Shown one piece after another: positions 46,473 through 60,000 of a stretch of DNA of 64,000 nt. The DNA is taken from positions 3,914,001 through 3,978,000 of the forward strand of contig NZ_CP004388.1 of assembly GCF_000300235.2 (NCBI RefSeq), in the 5' to 3' direction. The translations under genes were made by a program, and so were the position numbers. A model generated the notes under the pieces. It was not told where the DNA came from. It worked only from the letters and a program-made list of their open reading frames with translations, and searched no databases. Source of the DNA: Thalassospira xiamenensis M-5 = DSM 17429 (GTDB lineage Bacteria > Pseudomonadota > Alphaproteobacteria > Rhodospirillales > Thalassospiraceae). Position 1 is the stretch's first letter. Each line of letters starts with the position of its first letter.

Positions 46473-46703
46473 TTCCACACTCTCCTGCCCGAACCATTCG
46501 TTCGGGTCGTTTTATTGTGATTAGACCTTATGAAGGTGGGCGGGAAATTCGCTGAAACCTTGTCGGAAATAAGCCAAATCGGCCTTAATTCGCCGATCCT
46601 GCTGTTGGCAAGGCAAACCTGATCTGTGATTTTTGACCGGCATGATGTTGCGGTTTGTGTTAAAAGCCGCGCACTTGATTTCATGAAACGGGATAATCGG
46701 CAC

Positions 46704-47702
46704 ATGACGCATCTGGTGCTTGCACCAATGGAAGGACTGGTCGACTGGCGCGTTCGGCAATTGCTGAGTGCGACGGGCGGGTTTGACCTGTGCGTGACCG
46801 AGTTTATCCGTGTGTCGCAAAACCTGTTTCCGGCCCATGTGTTTTACCGTTACTGCCCCGAATTGCTTCAGGGCGGCAAAACGGCATCGGGCACGCCGGT
46901 TCTGGTGCAGTTGATGGGGCATGATCCCGAACTGATGGGTGAAAATGCCGCCTTTGCCGCATCCCTTGGCGCACCGGGGATCGATATCAATTTCGGCTGT
47001 CCGTCCAAGACGGTGAATAAACGCGAAGCCGGTGCATCGCTTTTGAAATGCCCCGACAACCTGTTCAACATTGTTTCGGCCGTTCGCCGTGCGGTTCCCG
47101 ATCATATCCCGGTCAGTGCAAAAATCCGTCTGGGTTATGCCGACAAGGAACTGTTTCTGGACAATTCGCGCGCGGTTGAGGCCGCCGGTGCCCAGCACCT
47201 GACAGTGCATGCCCGCACCAAGCTTGAGGGATACAAACCGCCCGCACATTGGGAATATCTGGCGCGCATCCGCGACGCCATTTCAATCCCGATGACCGCC
47301 AATGGCGAAATCTGGACGGTCGAGGATTACGCGAAATGCCGCGATATTTCCGGCTGCACATCCTTCATGCTGGGCCGCGGGGCGATTGCCGCCCCGGATA
47401 TCGCCAATCGGATCAAGGCGTTTGAGACCGGTCAGAATCTCGAAAAACAAAGCTGGTCAGATGTCCTGACGATGCTTTTGACCTATATCGATCTGATGAG
47501 TGCCGATGACACCACCGAAAACCATCAGGCCGGGCGCATCAAGCAATGGGTGGCGATGATCCGCAAGGGGCATGAACAGGCCGCCGATTGCTTTGACGAG
47601 ATCAAGCGCATTCGCGACATTCACGAACTTCGCGCCAAACTGACCATAGACCGCGATAACCCGGAAAATCAGCGGCCAAATGTTCCGATTGCCGCCGAAT
47701 AG
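46704..47702 (+). CDS. dusC: tRNA-dihydrouridine synthase (DusC type)
   Basis: The flavoenzyme reduces uridine to dihydrouridine in the tRNA D-loop. The product starts MTHLVLAPMEGLVDWRVRQL, matching the DusC start. The flavin/catalytic region INFGCPSKTVNKREAGASLL holds the catalytic Cys, and TVHARTKLEGY and ANGEIW follow. DusC usually modifies U16; the subfamily call rests on the APMEG start and NKREAG. I prefer the ATG at 46704; an ATG at 46683 or a GTG at 46626 would extend it. It is convergent with the RTX gene. Confidence 0.9.
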   Translation: MTHLVLAPMEGLVDWRVRQLLSATGGFDLCVTEFIRVSQNLFPAHVFYRYCPELLQGGKTASGTPVLVQLMGHDPELMGENAAFAASLGAPGIDINFGCPSKTVNKREAGASLLKCPDNLFNIVSAVRRAVPDHIPVSAKIRLGYADKELFLDNSRAVEAAGAQHLTVHARTKLEGYKPPAHWEYLARIRDAISIPMTANGEIWTVEDYAKCRDISGCTSFMLGRGAIAAPDIANRIKAFETGQNLEKQSWSDVLTMLLTYIDLMSADDTTENHQAGRIKQWVAMIRKGHEQAADCFDEIKRIRDIHELRAKLTIDRDNPENQRPNVPIAAE

Positions 47703-47727
47703 CCGGTAAAGACAGACAATCAAAAGA

Positions 47728-47752
47728 AAAGGCAGCATGGTTGGCTGCCTTT
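47728..47752. terminator. Bidirectional terminator between dusC and the RTX gene
   Basis: AAAGGCAGC (47728-47736) and GCTGCCTTT (47744-47752) form an exact 9-bp stem between the convergent stops at 47702 and 47789. On the minus strand CTTTTCTTTTG follows, so it should end the giant RTX transcript. Confidence 0.85.
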
Positions 47753-47788
47753 GTCATTTCCGGGTCAGGTGATCCAAACGATCCGCGA

Positions 47789-48030
47789 TCAGGTGCCGAA
47801 CCCGAAATCATCAGCATCAAGATCATCGGTATCATGGACGCCCATCAGGGTGACAGACGCATCATTGCCAAGTTCAATCACGACATTGCCATCGGTATCA
47901 AGATGCATGTCATTTTTGATCTGGTTGAAATTGCTGTAATTCCATTCCGACAGATTGATGATGTCCTCGCCCGGCGTGAAGTCGGTGATGATGTCGTGAC
48001 CGTTGGTTTTGCCGATCTCGAATTCATCCC
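47789..48030 (-). other. Module A9: C-terminal secretion-signal-like domain of the RTX protein
   Basis: The last ~80 residues run from [17 protein letters not shown] to the end ([11 protein letters not shown]), with ending [18 protein letters not shown]. Type I secretion substrates commonly end in such a calcium-roll-capping segment. Eight internal relatives lie at about 49866-50113, 50750-51000, 54160-54400, 56185-56430, 58470-58715, 59805-60050, 62135-62375 and 63065-63320. Confidence 0.75.
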
Positions 48031-51000
48031 AGCCCGAACCACCGGTCAGGGTATCGTCACCGGCACTGCCATACAGTCGGTCGTTGCCTGCACCGCCCAG
48101 AAGCACATCGTCACCCGAATTGCTCCAGAGGATGTCATTGCCGTTGCCACCATCCAGCGTAACATTGTCATAGGTTTCATAGGAGCTGGTCAGATCGATG
48201 ATGTCATCGCCATCACCGGCCTCGATCACCTCGATATTGCGGATGCGCGGCGAAATGCCCGGATCGCTGACCGTATCGGCAAGGAATAGCGCGTCATTAC
48301 CGCTGGTCAGTTTCAGGGTATCGGTGCCATCGCCACCTTCGAAGATGTCATTCGACTGGTTATAGCCGTTCAGATTGACATATTCGCCAGTCCCGGAATC
48401 GCCACTGTAATCATGGCCCCAACCGTTACCGTGATGGCCGGTATGGCCCCAGCCGGTATTGTTGTCATGGCCGTCTTCGCCCGGCGCGCCATCATTAAGC
48501 GCATGCCAGTTCGAGCTCCAGGTGTCGTCGGCATTGTATTGCAGAACGTCATCACCCGCACCACCATTCAGGATGTCGATCCCGGCACCACCGGCAAGAG
48601 TGTCATTGCCCGCACCACCCCAAAGCGTGTCGTTGCCTTCGCCGCCATCAAGGACGTCGTCACCGGCGTTGCTCCAGATGATGTCATTGCCGGTTCCGCC
48701 AAGAACTGTCACATCGCCATAAGACTGGGTTTCGCTGGTCAGGTCGACGATGTCGTCGCCATTACCGGCATCGATGACTTCGATATTCGAAATGCGCGGC
48801 GAAACGCCCGGATCGGTGATCTTGTCGTCAAGGAACAGGGCATCATTGCCGCTGGTCAGGGACAGGGTATCGGTCCCATCGCCACCGTCGAAGATATCCT
48901 GCGAACGGGTATAGCCTTGCAGATTGATCTGTTCGTTGGTGCCGTCCATATCCGGATCGCCGACATTCTTTGCGGCATAGCTGCCCGACCAGGTCGCGTC
49001 TTTCTGATATTCGATGACGTCATCACCGGCACCGGCATCGATCAGATCGCTGCCCGATCCGCCATTGATGACGTCATTGCCATCGCCCCCCCAGATGGTG
49101 TCATTACCGCCATCGCCGCCCAGAACGTCATCGCCCGACAGGCCCGACAGCAGGTTCGCACCGTCATCGCCAAACAGATAATCGTTGAAGTTCGACCCGA
49201 TCAGATCTTCGATCGAAGACAGAACGTCATATCCGTCACCACCAACGGCGGTACCGTTTTTCAGGCTGACACCAACCGCGGATGTTGCATTGGCATAGCT
49301 TGCGGTATCGCGGCCCGATCCACCCGAAAGGGTATCGTTGCCCTGACCACCCATCAGGGTGTCATTGCCGCCATCACCATAAAGCTTGTCATCGCCCGAT
49401 CCGCCGAACAGGGTATCGTTGCCTTCGCCGCCCCACAGGCGGTCGTTGTTTTCGCCGCCATCCAGAACGTCGTTACCGTCCCCGCCAAGGATCGAGTCAT
49501 CACCGGTGCCGCCGTTGATCACGTCATTGCCGGCTTCGCCATACAGCCTGTCCTGACCCTGACCGCCCAGCAGCGTATCGGCCCCGTTTCCACCCCAGAC
49601 GCGGTCATCACCCGACCCGCCATCCAGCGTATCGTCGCCTTCGCCGCCGGTGATGCTGTCCTGACCGCTGCCGCCGTCGATAAAGTCATTACCGCCGTCA
49701 CCATACAGCTTGTCGTCGCCATCACCGCCATAAAGGCTGTCATTGCCATCCATGCCCGACAGCGTGTCCTGACCATTCAGGCCAAAGACGGTATCGTCAC
49801 CCGCAAGGGCGGCAATCGTGTCATTGTTGCTGGTGCCATACAGGACATCGTCATAGGGCGTCGGCCCGGTCGAGGCTTCGACACCGACAAACATGTTCGC
49901 ATTAAGATCGCTAATCGCGACACCCAGCAGGGTCAGGGTACCCTGACCATTCAGGTTGATAACGGTGTTGCCATTGACCTCGGACATCAAGCTGCGCAAC
50001 TCGGCCCAGTTATCAACATCAAGCGCAGACAGATTGATCTGGTCACTTGCCCGATTGAAATCGGTGACGACCTTGTCGCCGGAATTATCCGATACGATGA
50101 TCTGATCCGAACCGGCGCCACCGGTATAGGTATCGTTGCCAGCCCCGCCATCAAGCGTATCGTTGCCGTCCCCGCCCAGCAGCGTGTCGTTACCGGCATC
50201 GCCCGACAGGGTGTCGCTTCCGATACCGCCTTCGAGCAGGTCATTGTCATTTCCGCCCGACAGGACATCATTGCCGCTACCACCCGAAAGGGTATCGGCG
50301 CCATCGCCGCCAGAAATGACATCATCACCCGCTTCGCCCGAAAGCTGGTCATCACCGGCCGCGCCATAGATCGTATCGGTATCATCACCGCCGGTGACAA
50401 CATCGTCGCCATCCATCGCATCGATGAAGTCCGAACCGCCACCGCCGGAAATCACATCGTTGCCCGATCCACCGATCAGGGTGTCATTGCCCGCACCACC
50501 CGCGATCACGTCATGGCCGTCATTACCATTCAGGCTGTCGTCGCCATCGCCACCGTCAATCACGTCATTGCCGTTGCCGCCCGAAATCGTATCGTTCCCG
50601 GCACCACCCGACAGGTTATCGTCGCCGTCATTGCCAAGGATGGTGTCATTGCCATCCCCACCATCGACCACGTCATTCCCGGCAAGCGCATCGATATAAT
50701 CATCTTCGCTGGTGCCCAGCAGGACATCATCAAACGGCGTCGCGCCAACAGGGCCTTCGATGCCGACAAACATATCGGACGTGACTTCGTTCAGGCGCAC
50801 ACCCAGCAGCGTGACCGAGCCATCCGGGCCCAGATCGATCACGGTATTGCCATTGACCTGACTCAGACGCGGGGCCAGTTCGGACCATTCGGAAATGCCA
50901 AGGGCATCAAGGGAAATCTGATCAACGCTTGTGTTGAAATCGGTAACAACCTTGTCGCCGACAAGGCTTGTGACCTTGACCAGATCGGCACCCGACCCGG

Positions 51001-54000
51001 TCGAGATCCGGTCATTCCCCGATCCGCCATCCAGCGTATCGTTGCCATCGCCGCCCACAAGGCTGTCATTACCAGCCCCACCGTCAAGCGTGTCGTCGCC
51101 TTTTTCGCCGTTCAGATAATCGTTGCCATTGCCACCGATCAGGGTATCGGCGCCATCGCCGGTCCAGATCGTGTCATTGCCTTCGCCGCCATCGACTGTA
51201 TCGGCACTGACATCGGCTTCGACATTGTCAAACGTATCGTTGCCATCGCCCAGATCGACAACGTTGTTCTGGCTGTTGCCATAGACATAGTCATCATGCG
51301 CCGACGCAATGACGCGTTCGAAATTGGCAAGAATATCGCCCGCGGCATCACCGCCAAACGCACGGCCACCTTCGCCCGGTGCTCTGGCATTGCCATCGGT
51401 ATCGCCAAGATAAATCTCGACCCCGGCGCTTGAACCCTCATAGCTGATGGTATCAATGCCATCGCCACCATCAAGCGTATCGGCACCCGCACCGCCTTCG
51501 ATGGTGTCATCCCCGGCACCGCCCGAAAAGACGTTATCGCCATCCGATCCGGTAATGTCGTCATTGCCCGCCGATCCGATGACATTTTCAAAACCGGAAA
51601 TAGTGTCGTTGCCGGTTTCGGCACTGCTTGCGGTACCGGCCGACAGATCGACCGTGGCACCACTTGCCGCCTGTGTCAGGTCAAGGGTATCGGTGCCCGC
51701 ACCACCCGAAAGCGTATCATTCCCGGCACCGGCGATAATGGTGTCGTTACCGGCCCCGCCATAAACGGAGTCATCACCCGCACCGCCGTCCAGAACGTCA
51801 TCACCATCCGCACCAGACAGGACGTTTGCCCCGCTCGATCCGATAAGCGTATCCGCCCCCGCCGTGCCCAGAACATTCTCGAAGCCGGAAATGGCGTCCG
51901 TACCGGTGGCATCGCTGCTTGCGGTGCCGGTCGACAGGTCAACCGTCACACCATTGGCGGCAGCGAAATCAAGGGTGTCGGTGCCATCACCACCGGCAAG
52001 GATATCGTTGCCCGCACCGGCAACAACCGTGTCATCACCCCTACCCGCATCAACCGTATCTGCACCGGCACCTGCGGTGATGACGTCATTGCCATCGCCC
52101 GCCAGAATAACGTCGTCGCCCGCCCCGGCATCAAGGGTATCGTTACCAGCACCCCCGTCCAACGTATCATTGCCTGCCCCGCCATAAAGGCGATCAGCAC
52201 CGTCGCCGCCAGTCAGGATGTCATCACCATCGCCACCATCGAGCATGTCGTTGCCGATACCACCATCAAGGGTATCGTTGCCGCCATTGCCGATCAGGCT
52301 GTCATTGCCCGCACCGCCCGAAAGCAGGTTATCGCCATTCGATCCGGTCAGGGTGTCGCTGCCGCCCGAACCAATCAGGTTTTCAATGCTGGTCAGGGTG
52401 TCTTCTTCGCCATTGGCAAGCTGTGCGGTACCGGTTGCAAGGTTCGCACGAACCGCCGCGGCCGAATTGCTGTAATCCGCCGTATCGTTGCCATCACCAC
52501 CGCGCAGCGCATCATTCCCGGCACCACCCGAAAGGGTGTCATCACCAGAACCGCCATCCAGCGTGTTGTTCTGCGCATCCCCCCTGATGATGTCATCATG
52601 GGCAGATCCGACAACGTTTTCGACCCAGTAGATGCCGTCATTCCCGGCACCACCCGTTGCGGTGTAATTGGCCAGATCGACATTCACGCCCGATGCCGCG
52701 TCGTCATAGGTCACGGTATCGATGTCACCACCTCCATGGATGATATCGTCGCCTTCACCACCGCGAAGCGTATCGTTACCCGCACCACCGATCAGCGTAT
52801 CATTGCCTTCGGCACCATCAAGGACATCACGGCCATAACCACCATCAAGATAGTCGTCACCCGCACCGCCATAAAGATTGTCGTCGCCAAGTTCGCCATT
52901 GATGCGGTCATTGCCTTCATTGGCCCAAAGCGTATCGTTGCCGCCGCCACCATTGATGGTGACATCGCCATAGGCAATCGTATCGCTGGTCAGATCGACA
53001 ACGTCATTGCCTTCGCCCGCGTTGATAACCTCGACGCCGTCAAGGCGCGCGCCGTCGGTGACAGTTTCTTCGACCACCGCATCAAAGGTGATGGAACGCA
53101 CGAAATAGTCGCTGCTGTCACCACCCGATGAACCATCGGCGTAAGGTTCGCTTTCGAAGGCGAGGTAACGGAATTCAACCGGATTGCCGAGACTGTCGGT
53201 AACACTGATCGTTGCCGTGCCGACACCGCCACTGGTGTAACTGATCGTGCTTTCGTCAAGCACACCCGATGCCACCAGATTGCCATCGGCATCAAAGGCC
53301 TGCCACGAACCGACTTCGCCGCCATGTTCGGCCGCGATCAGGTTGGAAACCTGAACCTTGGCATTCCGCGCATTGGCACCAAGATCGACAACAACGGCTT
53401 CGCTTTCGCCGGTATTGCCATTGTGGTTGATCTGGCTTCCGGCCGGTGAACCGCCGTTATTGCCAATACCGTTGCCATCAAAGGTCACGGTGTCATCGGC
53501 CGCGGCAAGGTTCAGTTTGCCGTCTTCACCGACATAGGATGTGCCAAAATCAAAGGCATAAAGATTTGCATCCGACCATGCGGCCTGCACGGCACCCGAT
53601 GATGCCGAATCCGTCAGGCCCAATGTCCGGGTTTCAATCGTGCTACCCGTCGTCTGGCCATCGCCCAGTTTGCTGCCATCAAGGATCAGCGCATCACTGC
53701 CACCGGTCAGGTTCAGGGTATCGGTACCATCACCACCGACAAAGGTATCGTCCGAGATGTTCTTGCCACCGATATCGGCAAGATCGCCGGTACCATCGAC
53801 GCCCGGGCTGCCGGTATTTTCGGTGGTGTCACCGCTTGCGCCCGTGCCATCGGCTTCAAAGTTCAGGACATCGTCGCCAGATCCACCATCAAGGGTGTCG
53901 TCACCCGATCCACCCGAAAGCGTATCCGCACCATCGCCGCCACTCAGTTCATCATTGCCGGTGCCGCCGCCAAGCGTATCCGAACCGGTCCCGCCATCGA

Positions 54001-57000
54001 CCGTGTCATCGCCCGAACCACCCGTCAGGGTATCGTTGCCCGCACCACCATCAATCGTGTCATCACCGGCACCACCATCGACAACATCGTCACCGGCAAG
54101 GGCATCAATGACATCATCGCCATCGCCGCCGGTCAGGCTGTCGTCATAAGGCGTCCCGCCATCGGTAACCCCGGTGAAATCATCGGCTGAAAGATCAAGC
54201 GGATTGACACCTTGCAGCGTGATCGTGCCGCCGGACGGCAGATTGATCACCGCATCACCAAGCGAATTGCCGGTGATCAGATCACGAAGCTGGGTCCAGG
54301 TTTCAATGCCCGTGCCATCAAGGGTCAGCTTGTCGGTCCCGACTTCAAAGTCGGTGACAACATCATCATCGGTGCCATCGGCAAAGATAAAGCTGTCATT
54401 GCCAGCCCCGCCCGAAAGCGTATCGTCGCCAGCCCCACCATCAAGGGTGTCGTTACCCGCTCCTGCGGCCATGACGTTATTGGCGTCCGATCCGGTCAGT
54501 TCATCATAGCCCGAACCGGTTGTGACATTTTCAAAGTTCGAAATGCTGTCCGAACCGGTTTCCACCGATTGCGCCGAACCTGCTGCCAGATTGACCGTGG
54601 CACCATTGGTTGCGTTGCGCATGTCGATGGTGTCATTACCCTGGCCACCATCAAGACTGTCATCACCGGCACCCGCGATAACCGTGTCATCGCCCGCACC
54701 GGCATCGACATAGTCACTGCCTGCACCATCAGACACGACATCATTGCCGTCACCGGCCACGATCCGGTCATTGCCATCGGCACCGTCAATCGTATCGTTT
54801 CCTGCGCCGGACGATATGGTGTCATCGGCGGAACTTCCGGAAATCGTATCGTCACCAGCACCCGTAACGACCTGTTCAAAGCCCGAAATGGTATCAGAAC
54901 CGGTTTCCGTGCTGCTTGCCGTGCCATTTTCAAGATCAATGACGGCCCCGCCATCGGCATTGGTCAGATCAAGCGTATCGGTGCCATCGCCACCGGCAAG
55001 AATATCATTCCCGGCATCACCGATAACGCTATCGTCACCCGCACCGGCATCGACCGTATCATTGCCATCACCCGACGAAATCACATCGTTGCCGTCACCC
55101 GCAGCAATCACATCATCGCCAGAACCCGCCGCGATATCGTCATCACCCGCCCCGGCGTCAATCACGTCACTGCCAGAACCCGTATTGATATGGTCATTGC
55201 CATCACCGGCAAGGACGCTGTCATCCCCGGCACTGGTCCAGATGGTATCGTTGCCAGCCCCGCCATCAACCGTGACATCGCCATAGGAATGCACCTGGCT
55301 GGTCAGATCGACAACGTCATCACCGTCGCCGGTTTCAATGATTTCAACGCCACTGATTGACGGATTGGCAGCACCATTTTCATGATCGCGATCCAGAATG
55401 ATCGCATCACCGCCCGACGTGCCCACCAGCGTATCGATGCCGTCACCGCCATCATACTGATCATCACTGACGCCAAGCCCGTCAAGATCGGCAATTTCGC
55501 CGGTGCCATCGACACCCGGACTGCCCGCATGATCGGTGGTATCACCCGATTGGCCGGTGCGATCCGCGCCAAATTCCAGAACGTCATCACCCGCACCACC
55601 GGCAAGCGTATCCGTGCCAGGCCCGCCGATCAGGGTGTCGTTGCCGTCACCACCGTCGAGCGTGTCATCACCATCCCCGCCATCAACCGTATCGTCCCCG
55701 GCACCACCACCAACAGTGTCGTTACCAGCACCACCACCGACGGAATCATTACCATCACCGCCATCGACCGTGTCATTACCGTCGCCACCGTCGACCGTGT
55801 CGTTACCGGCACCACCGCCAACACTGTCATCGCCCGTGCCGCCACCAACGGAATCATCTCCGTCGCCGCCATCGACCGTGTCATTGCCATCGCCACCGTC
55901 GACCGTGTCGTTACCGGCACCACCGCCAACGCTATCGTCGCCCGATCCGCCACCAACGGAATCATCACCGTCGCCGCCATCGACCGTGTCATTGCCATCG
56001 CCACCGTCGACCGTGTCGTTACCGGCACCACCGCCAACACTGTCATCGCCCGTGCCGCCACCAACGGAATCATCGCCTTCGCCGCCATCGACCGTGTCAT
56101 CACCATCGCCACCGTCGACCGTATCGTTGCCATCACCGGCACCAACCGTATCGTCACCGCTGCCACCGCCAAGTGTATCATCACCCGGCGTTCCGACATT
56201 TTCGATTCCGGCAAAGTGATCCGGCGTCAGGTCGCCAACAGCAACACCCGAAAGCGTTACCGTGCCACCGGAAGGCAACGTGATCACCGCACCATCCGGA
56301 CCATCGGACAGAATCGACTGCAATTCGGTCCAGCTTGTAACACCGATATCGGGCAGGGAAATCACATCGCTGGCAAGATCAAAGTCACTGACCAGATCGG
56401 CATCGCTGCCATCCTCAAAAACAAAGACATCCGCGCCATCGCCACCGGTCAGGGTGTCGTTGCCGTCACCTGCGGCCAATGTATCATTGCCCGCACCGCC
56501 CGAAAGGACGTCGTCGCCAGCCCCGCCATCGATCACGTCATCACCAGCACCACCATCAATCGTGTTGGCCGCATCATTGCCGGTAATGGTATCGGCATCT
56601 GCCGAACCGGTGACATTTTCGAAATTGGCAATCGTATCGGAACCGGTTTGCGCACCATTCGCCGTACCAGCGGCAAGATCAACCGTTACCCCGCCACTAG
56701 TGCCCGACAGATCAAGCGTATCAATGCCGTCGCCGCCATCAAGGTGATCGTTACCGGCATCAATCGAAACCGTATCGTTGCCTGCACCGGCATCAATCAC
56801 ATTGTTCGCGGCATTACCGGTGATGGTGTCATCACCATCCGTCGCGATCACATTTTCAAAGCCGGAAATGCTGTCCGAGCCAGTGGCATCGCTGCTTGCC
56901 GTACCATTGGCCAGATCAATTTCCGCGCCATTGGCCGCAGACATATCAAGCGTATCGGAACCGTCACCACCCGAAAGCGTATCATCGCCGATACCGGCCA

Positions 57001-60000
57001 TGATCGTATCGTCACCGGCACCGCCCGCGATGATGTCATTCCCGGTTCCGCCATCAAGGATGTCGTTATCAGCACCCCCATCGATATTATCGGCACCCGC
57101 ACCGCCCAGTATATTGTCAGAACCGGCACCACCAAGGATGACGTCATCACCATCATTGGCCCAAAGGGTATCGTCACCGGCACCACCATCAATCGTGACG
57201 TCACCGTAAGAATGCGTTTCACTGGTCAGGTCGACAACATCGTTACCCGCACCGGCATTGATGTTTTCAATATCCACAATCGACGGGTTGGCGGCACCGC
57301 CACCGGCGTGATCGCGATCCAGAATGATGGCATCATCACCGTCGCCTGCCTGCAGGGTATCGTTGCCTTCGCCACCGACAAAGCTGTCATCAGAAAGGTT
57401 TTTGCCACTGATATCGGCGACGTCACCGGTGCCATCCGTCGTCGGGCTGCCGACATGGTCGGTGGTTTCACCCGACGCCGCGACATGGTCCCCGTCGAAG
57501 GTCAGGACATCATCACCGGCCCCACCGTCAAGCAGATCGGCCCCGGCGCCACCGGCAAGGGTGTCGTTCCCTGCACCGCCCGAAAGGGTGTCATCACCCG
57601 CACCACCCGAAAGGATGTTATCGCCATCCGATCCCAGAAGGGTATCGTTGCCCGAACCACCGGTCGCCCCTTCGATATCGATCAGCGTATCGTTGCCATC
57701 GCCGGTCGTGCCGGTCCCCGCGGCCAGATCGACCACAACCGGATCGGTCCGATCCGAATAATCGGCGATATCGGTGCCATCGCCACCGACAAGGGTATCA
57801 CTGCCGGTACCCGCCTGCAGGGTATCGTTACCCGCCCCGCCCAGAATGGTGTCATCGCCCGCACCACCGGCCAGCACATCATCCCCGGCACCGCCTTCGA
57901 TCACGTTGTTGGCATCATCGCCCGAAATGGTATCGGCATGGTCGGACCCGATCACGGTTTCAAAACCGTCAATCACATCATTTCCGGCACCACCGGTTGC
58001 GGTACCATTGGCAAGGTCGACGGAAACGCCTTCTTCGGCCCCTTCGTAGGACAGCGTATCATCGCCTTCGCCGCCAATCAGGGTATCGTCGCCGCCATTG
58101 CCATAAACTGTGTCGTTGCCTGCGCCGCCATCCAGGATATTGGCGTTTTCATCGCCGATCAGGATATCGTCGCCATTCCCGCCGATGACATTTTCGATGC
58201 TATCAAGGGTATCGTTTCCGGCTTCACCGGTTGCGCTACCTGTGCTCAGGTCAATGGTGACACCTTCGGATGTGTCGGAATAATCGGCGGTATCGTTACC
58301 GTCACCGCCATTCAGTTCGTCATCACCGGCACCACCGGTCAGGGTATCATTGCCCGCATCACCATTGATGACATCATCCCCGGCACCGCCATCAACAACA
58401 TCGTCACCGTCCAGTGCATTGATTTCATCGCCAAGCTGGCTGCCCTGCAGGACATCGTCAAATTCGGTGCCGTTGATCGCGACATAACCAAAGAAGTTTT
58501 CAGGACCAAGGTCCTCGACCGAAATACCTTCAAGCGTGATGGTTTCACCGGGTGCCAGATTTATAACGGCATTCCCATCAGCATCATTAAACATGCGATC
58601 TTCAAGATCGCTGTATGTTTCGATACCATATGCAGACAGATCGACAACGTCTTTGGACGGATCAAAATCGGTAACGGTGTCACTGCCACCACCCGGCGCA
58701 ACAACAACCACATCCTCGCCTGCACCCGTGATGACGATGTCATCGCCCGCACCGCCGGACAATGTATCGTTACCCGAACCGCCATCAAGCGTATTGACGC
58801 CATCCGAGCCAATCAGCGTATCGGCAAAATCGGTTCCGACAACATCTTCGATATTCAAGATGACATCGTTGCCCGCGGTACCGCTGGCATATTTATTCAT
58901 CAGATCGACGACAACCGGACCATTCACATTCGAATAATCGACCGTGTCGTGATAACCGCTTTCGCCATCAATGATATCGTCCCCGGAGTCCCCCATGATC
59001 CGGTCGTCGCCAGTACCGCCAAGAAGAATATCATCCCCATCGCCACCAGATAGCGTGTCATCATCAGCACCAGCAACAATGACGTCGCCACCGTCTCCGC
59101 CGGACAGCGTATCCTGCCCCGTGCCACCATCAATCTTGTCGTTACCAGCACCACCTTCGACAACGTCATTACCATCGCCAGCAACAATGGTGTCATCCCC
59201 GCCACCGGCGATGATAGTGTTTGCGTCTGCATTGCCAACGATATTGTCGGAGAAATCCGTCCCGACGACGTTTTCGATACTTTCAAGAAAATCATTGCCC
59301 GCGCCAGAACCGGAACGGTTTGCCAGATTGACATCAATACCCTGATTTGTGGCGCTGTAATCTACCGTATCGCTGCCTGCACCACCGACGATGTGGTCAT
59401 CACCCAGTCCGGCAAAAATGGTATCATCCCCGTCAAGCCCGAGAATGGTATTGTTTCCGGCATCATCGTAGAACACATCGTCAAACAGCGTGCCGGTAAC
59501 ATTCTCGATGCTTTCAAGTCTATCATTGCCGTCCGCACCGGCAACGCTACCCGCACCGATATCGGCAACAATCGCCCCACTACTTGTGGAGTAGTCAGCC
59601 GTATCCGACCCGTCACCGCCGACAAGCGTATCGTCGCCCGCTTCGCCAGCCAGAACATCGTCACCGGTATCGCCATAAAGCGTATCGTTACCATCACCAC
59701 CGATAAGACGATCATCGCCGTCACCGCCATGGACAACATCATCACCGCCAAGCGCATTGATAACATCGTCGTTCACGGAGCCCGGCATATCATCATTTTC
59801 GCCCGTACCAAGACGAACGTCGACACCGCTGAAATTACCACTTTCCAGCATTTCAGGACGAACATCATTCAATGTGACGCTGTCGCCGGTGTCGAAACGA
59901 ATGACGACATCACCCGCGTCGTTGGTATCAAACAACAGCTTCAGGGCATCAAACCCCGCAATGTTGAAGCCGGTCAGATCCAGAACATCGGTAACCGGAT

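Noticed and set aside
48413-51433. 1006-codon open frame on the plus strand inside the RTX gene
   Set aside because: It is the complement of the repeat gene; repetitive codons (GGC/GAC/GAT) leave the opposite strand stop-free. Its protein is low-complexity Ile/Val/Ala with no ribosome site.
55761-56192. CRISPR array
   Set aside because: The 108-bp units are contiguous coding repeats with no unique spacers, in frame with the RTX protein.
55382-59053. 1223-codon plus-strand open frame (and another of 635 codons at 59393-61300)
   Set aside because: Same artefact of the RTX codon pattern on the antisense strand. No start context, and composition mirrors the repeat.
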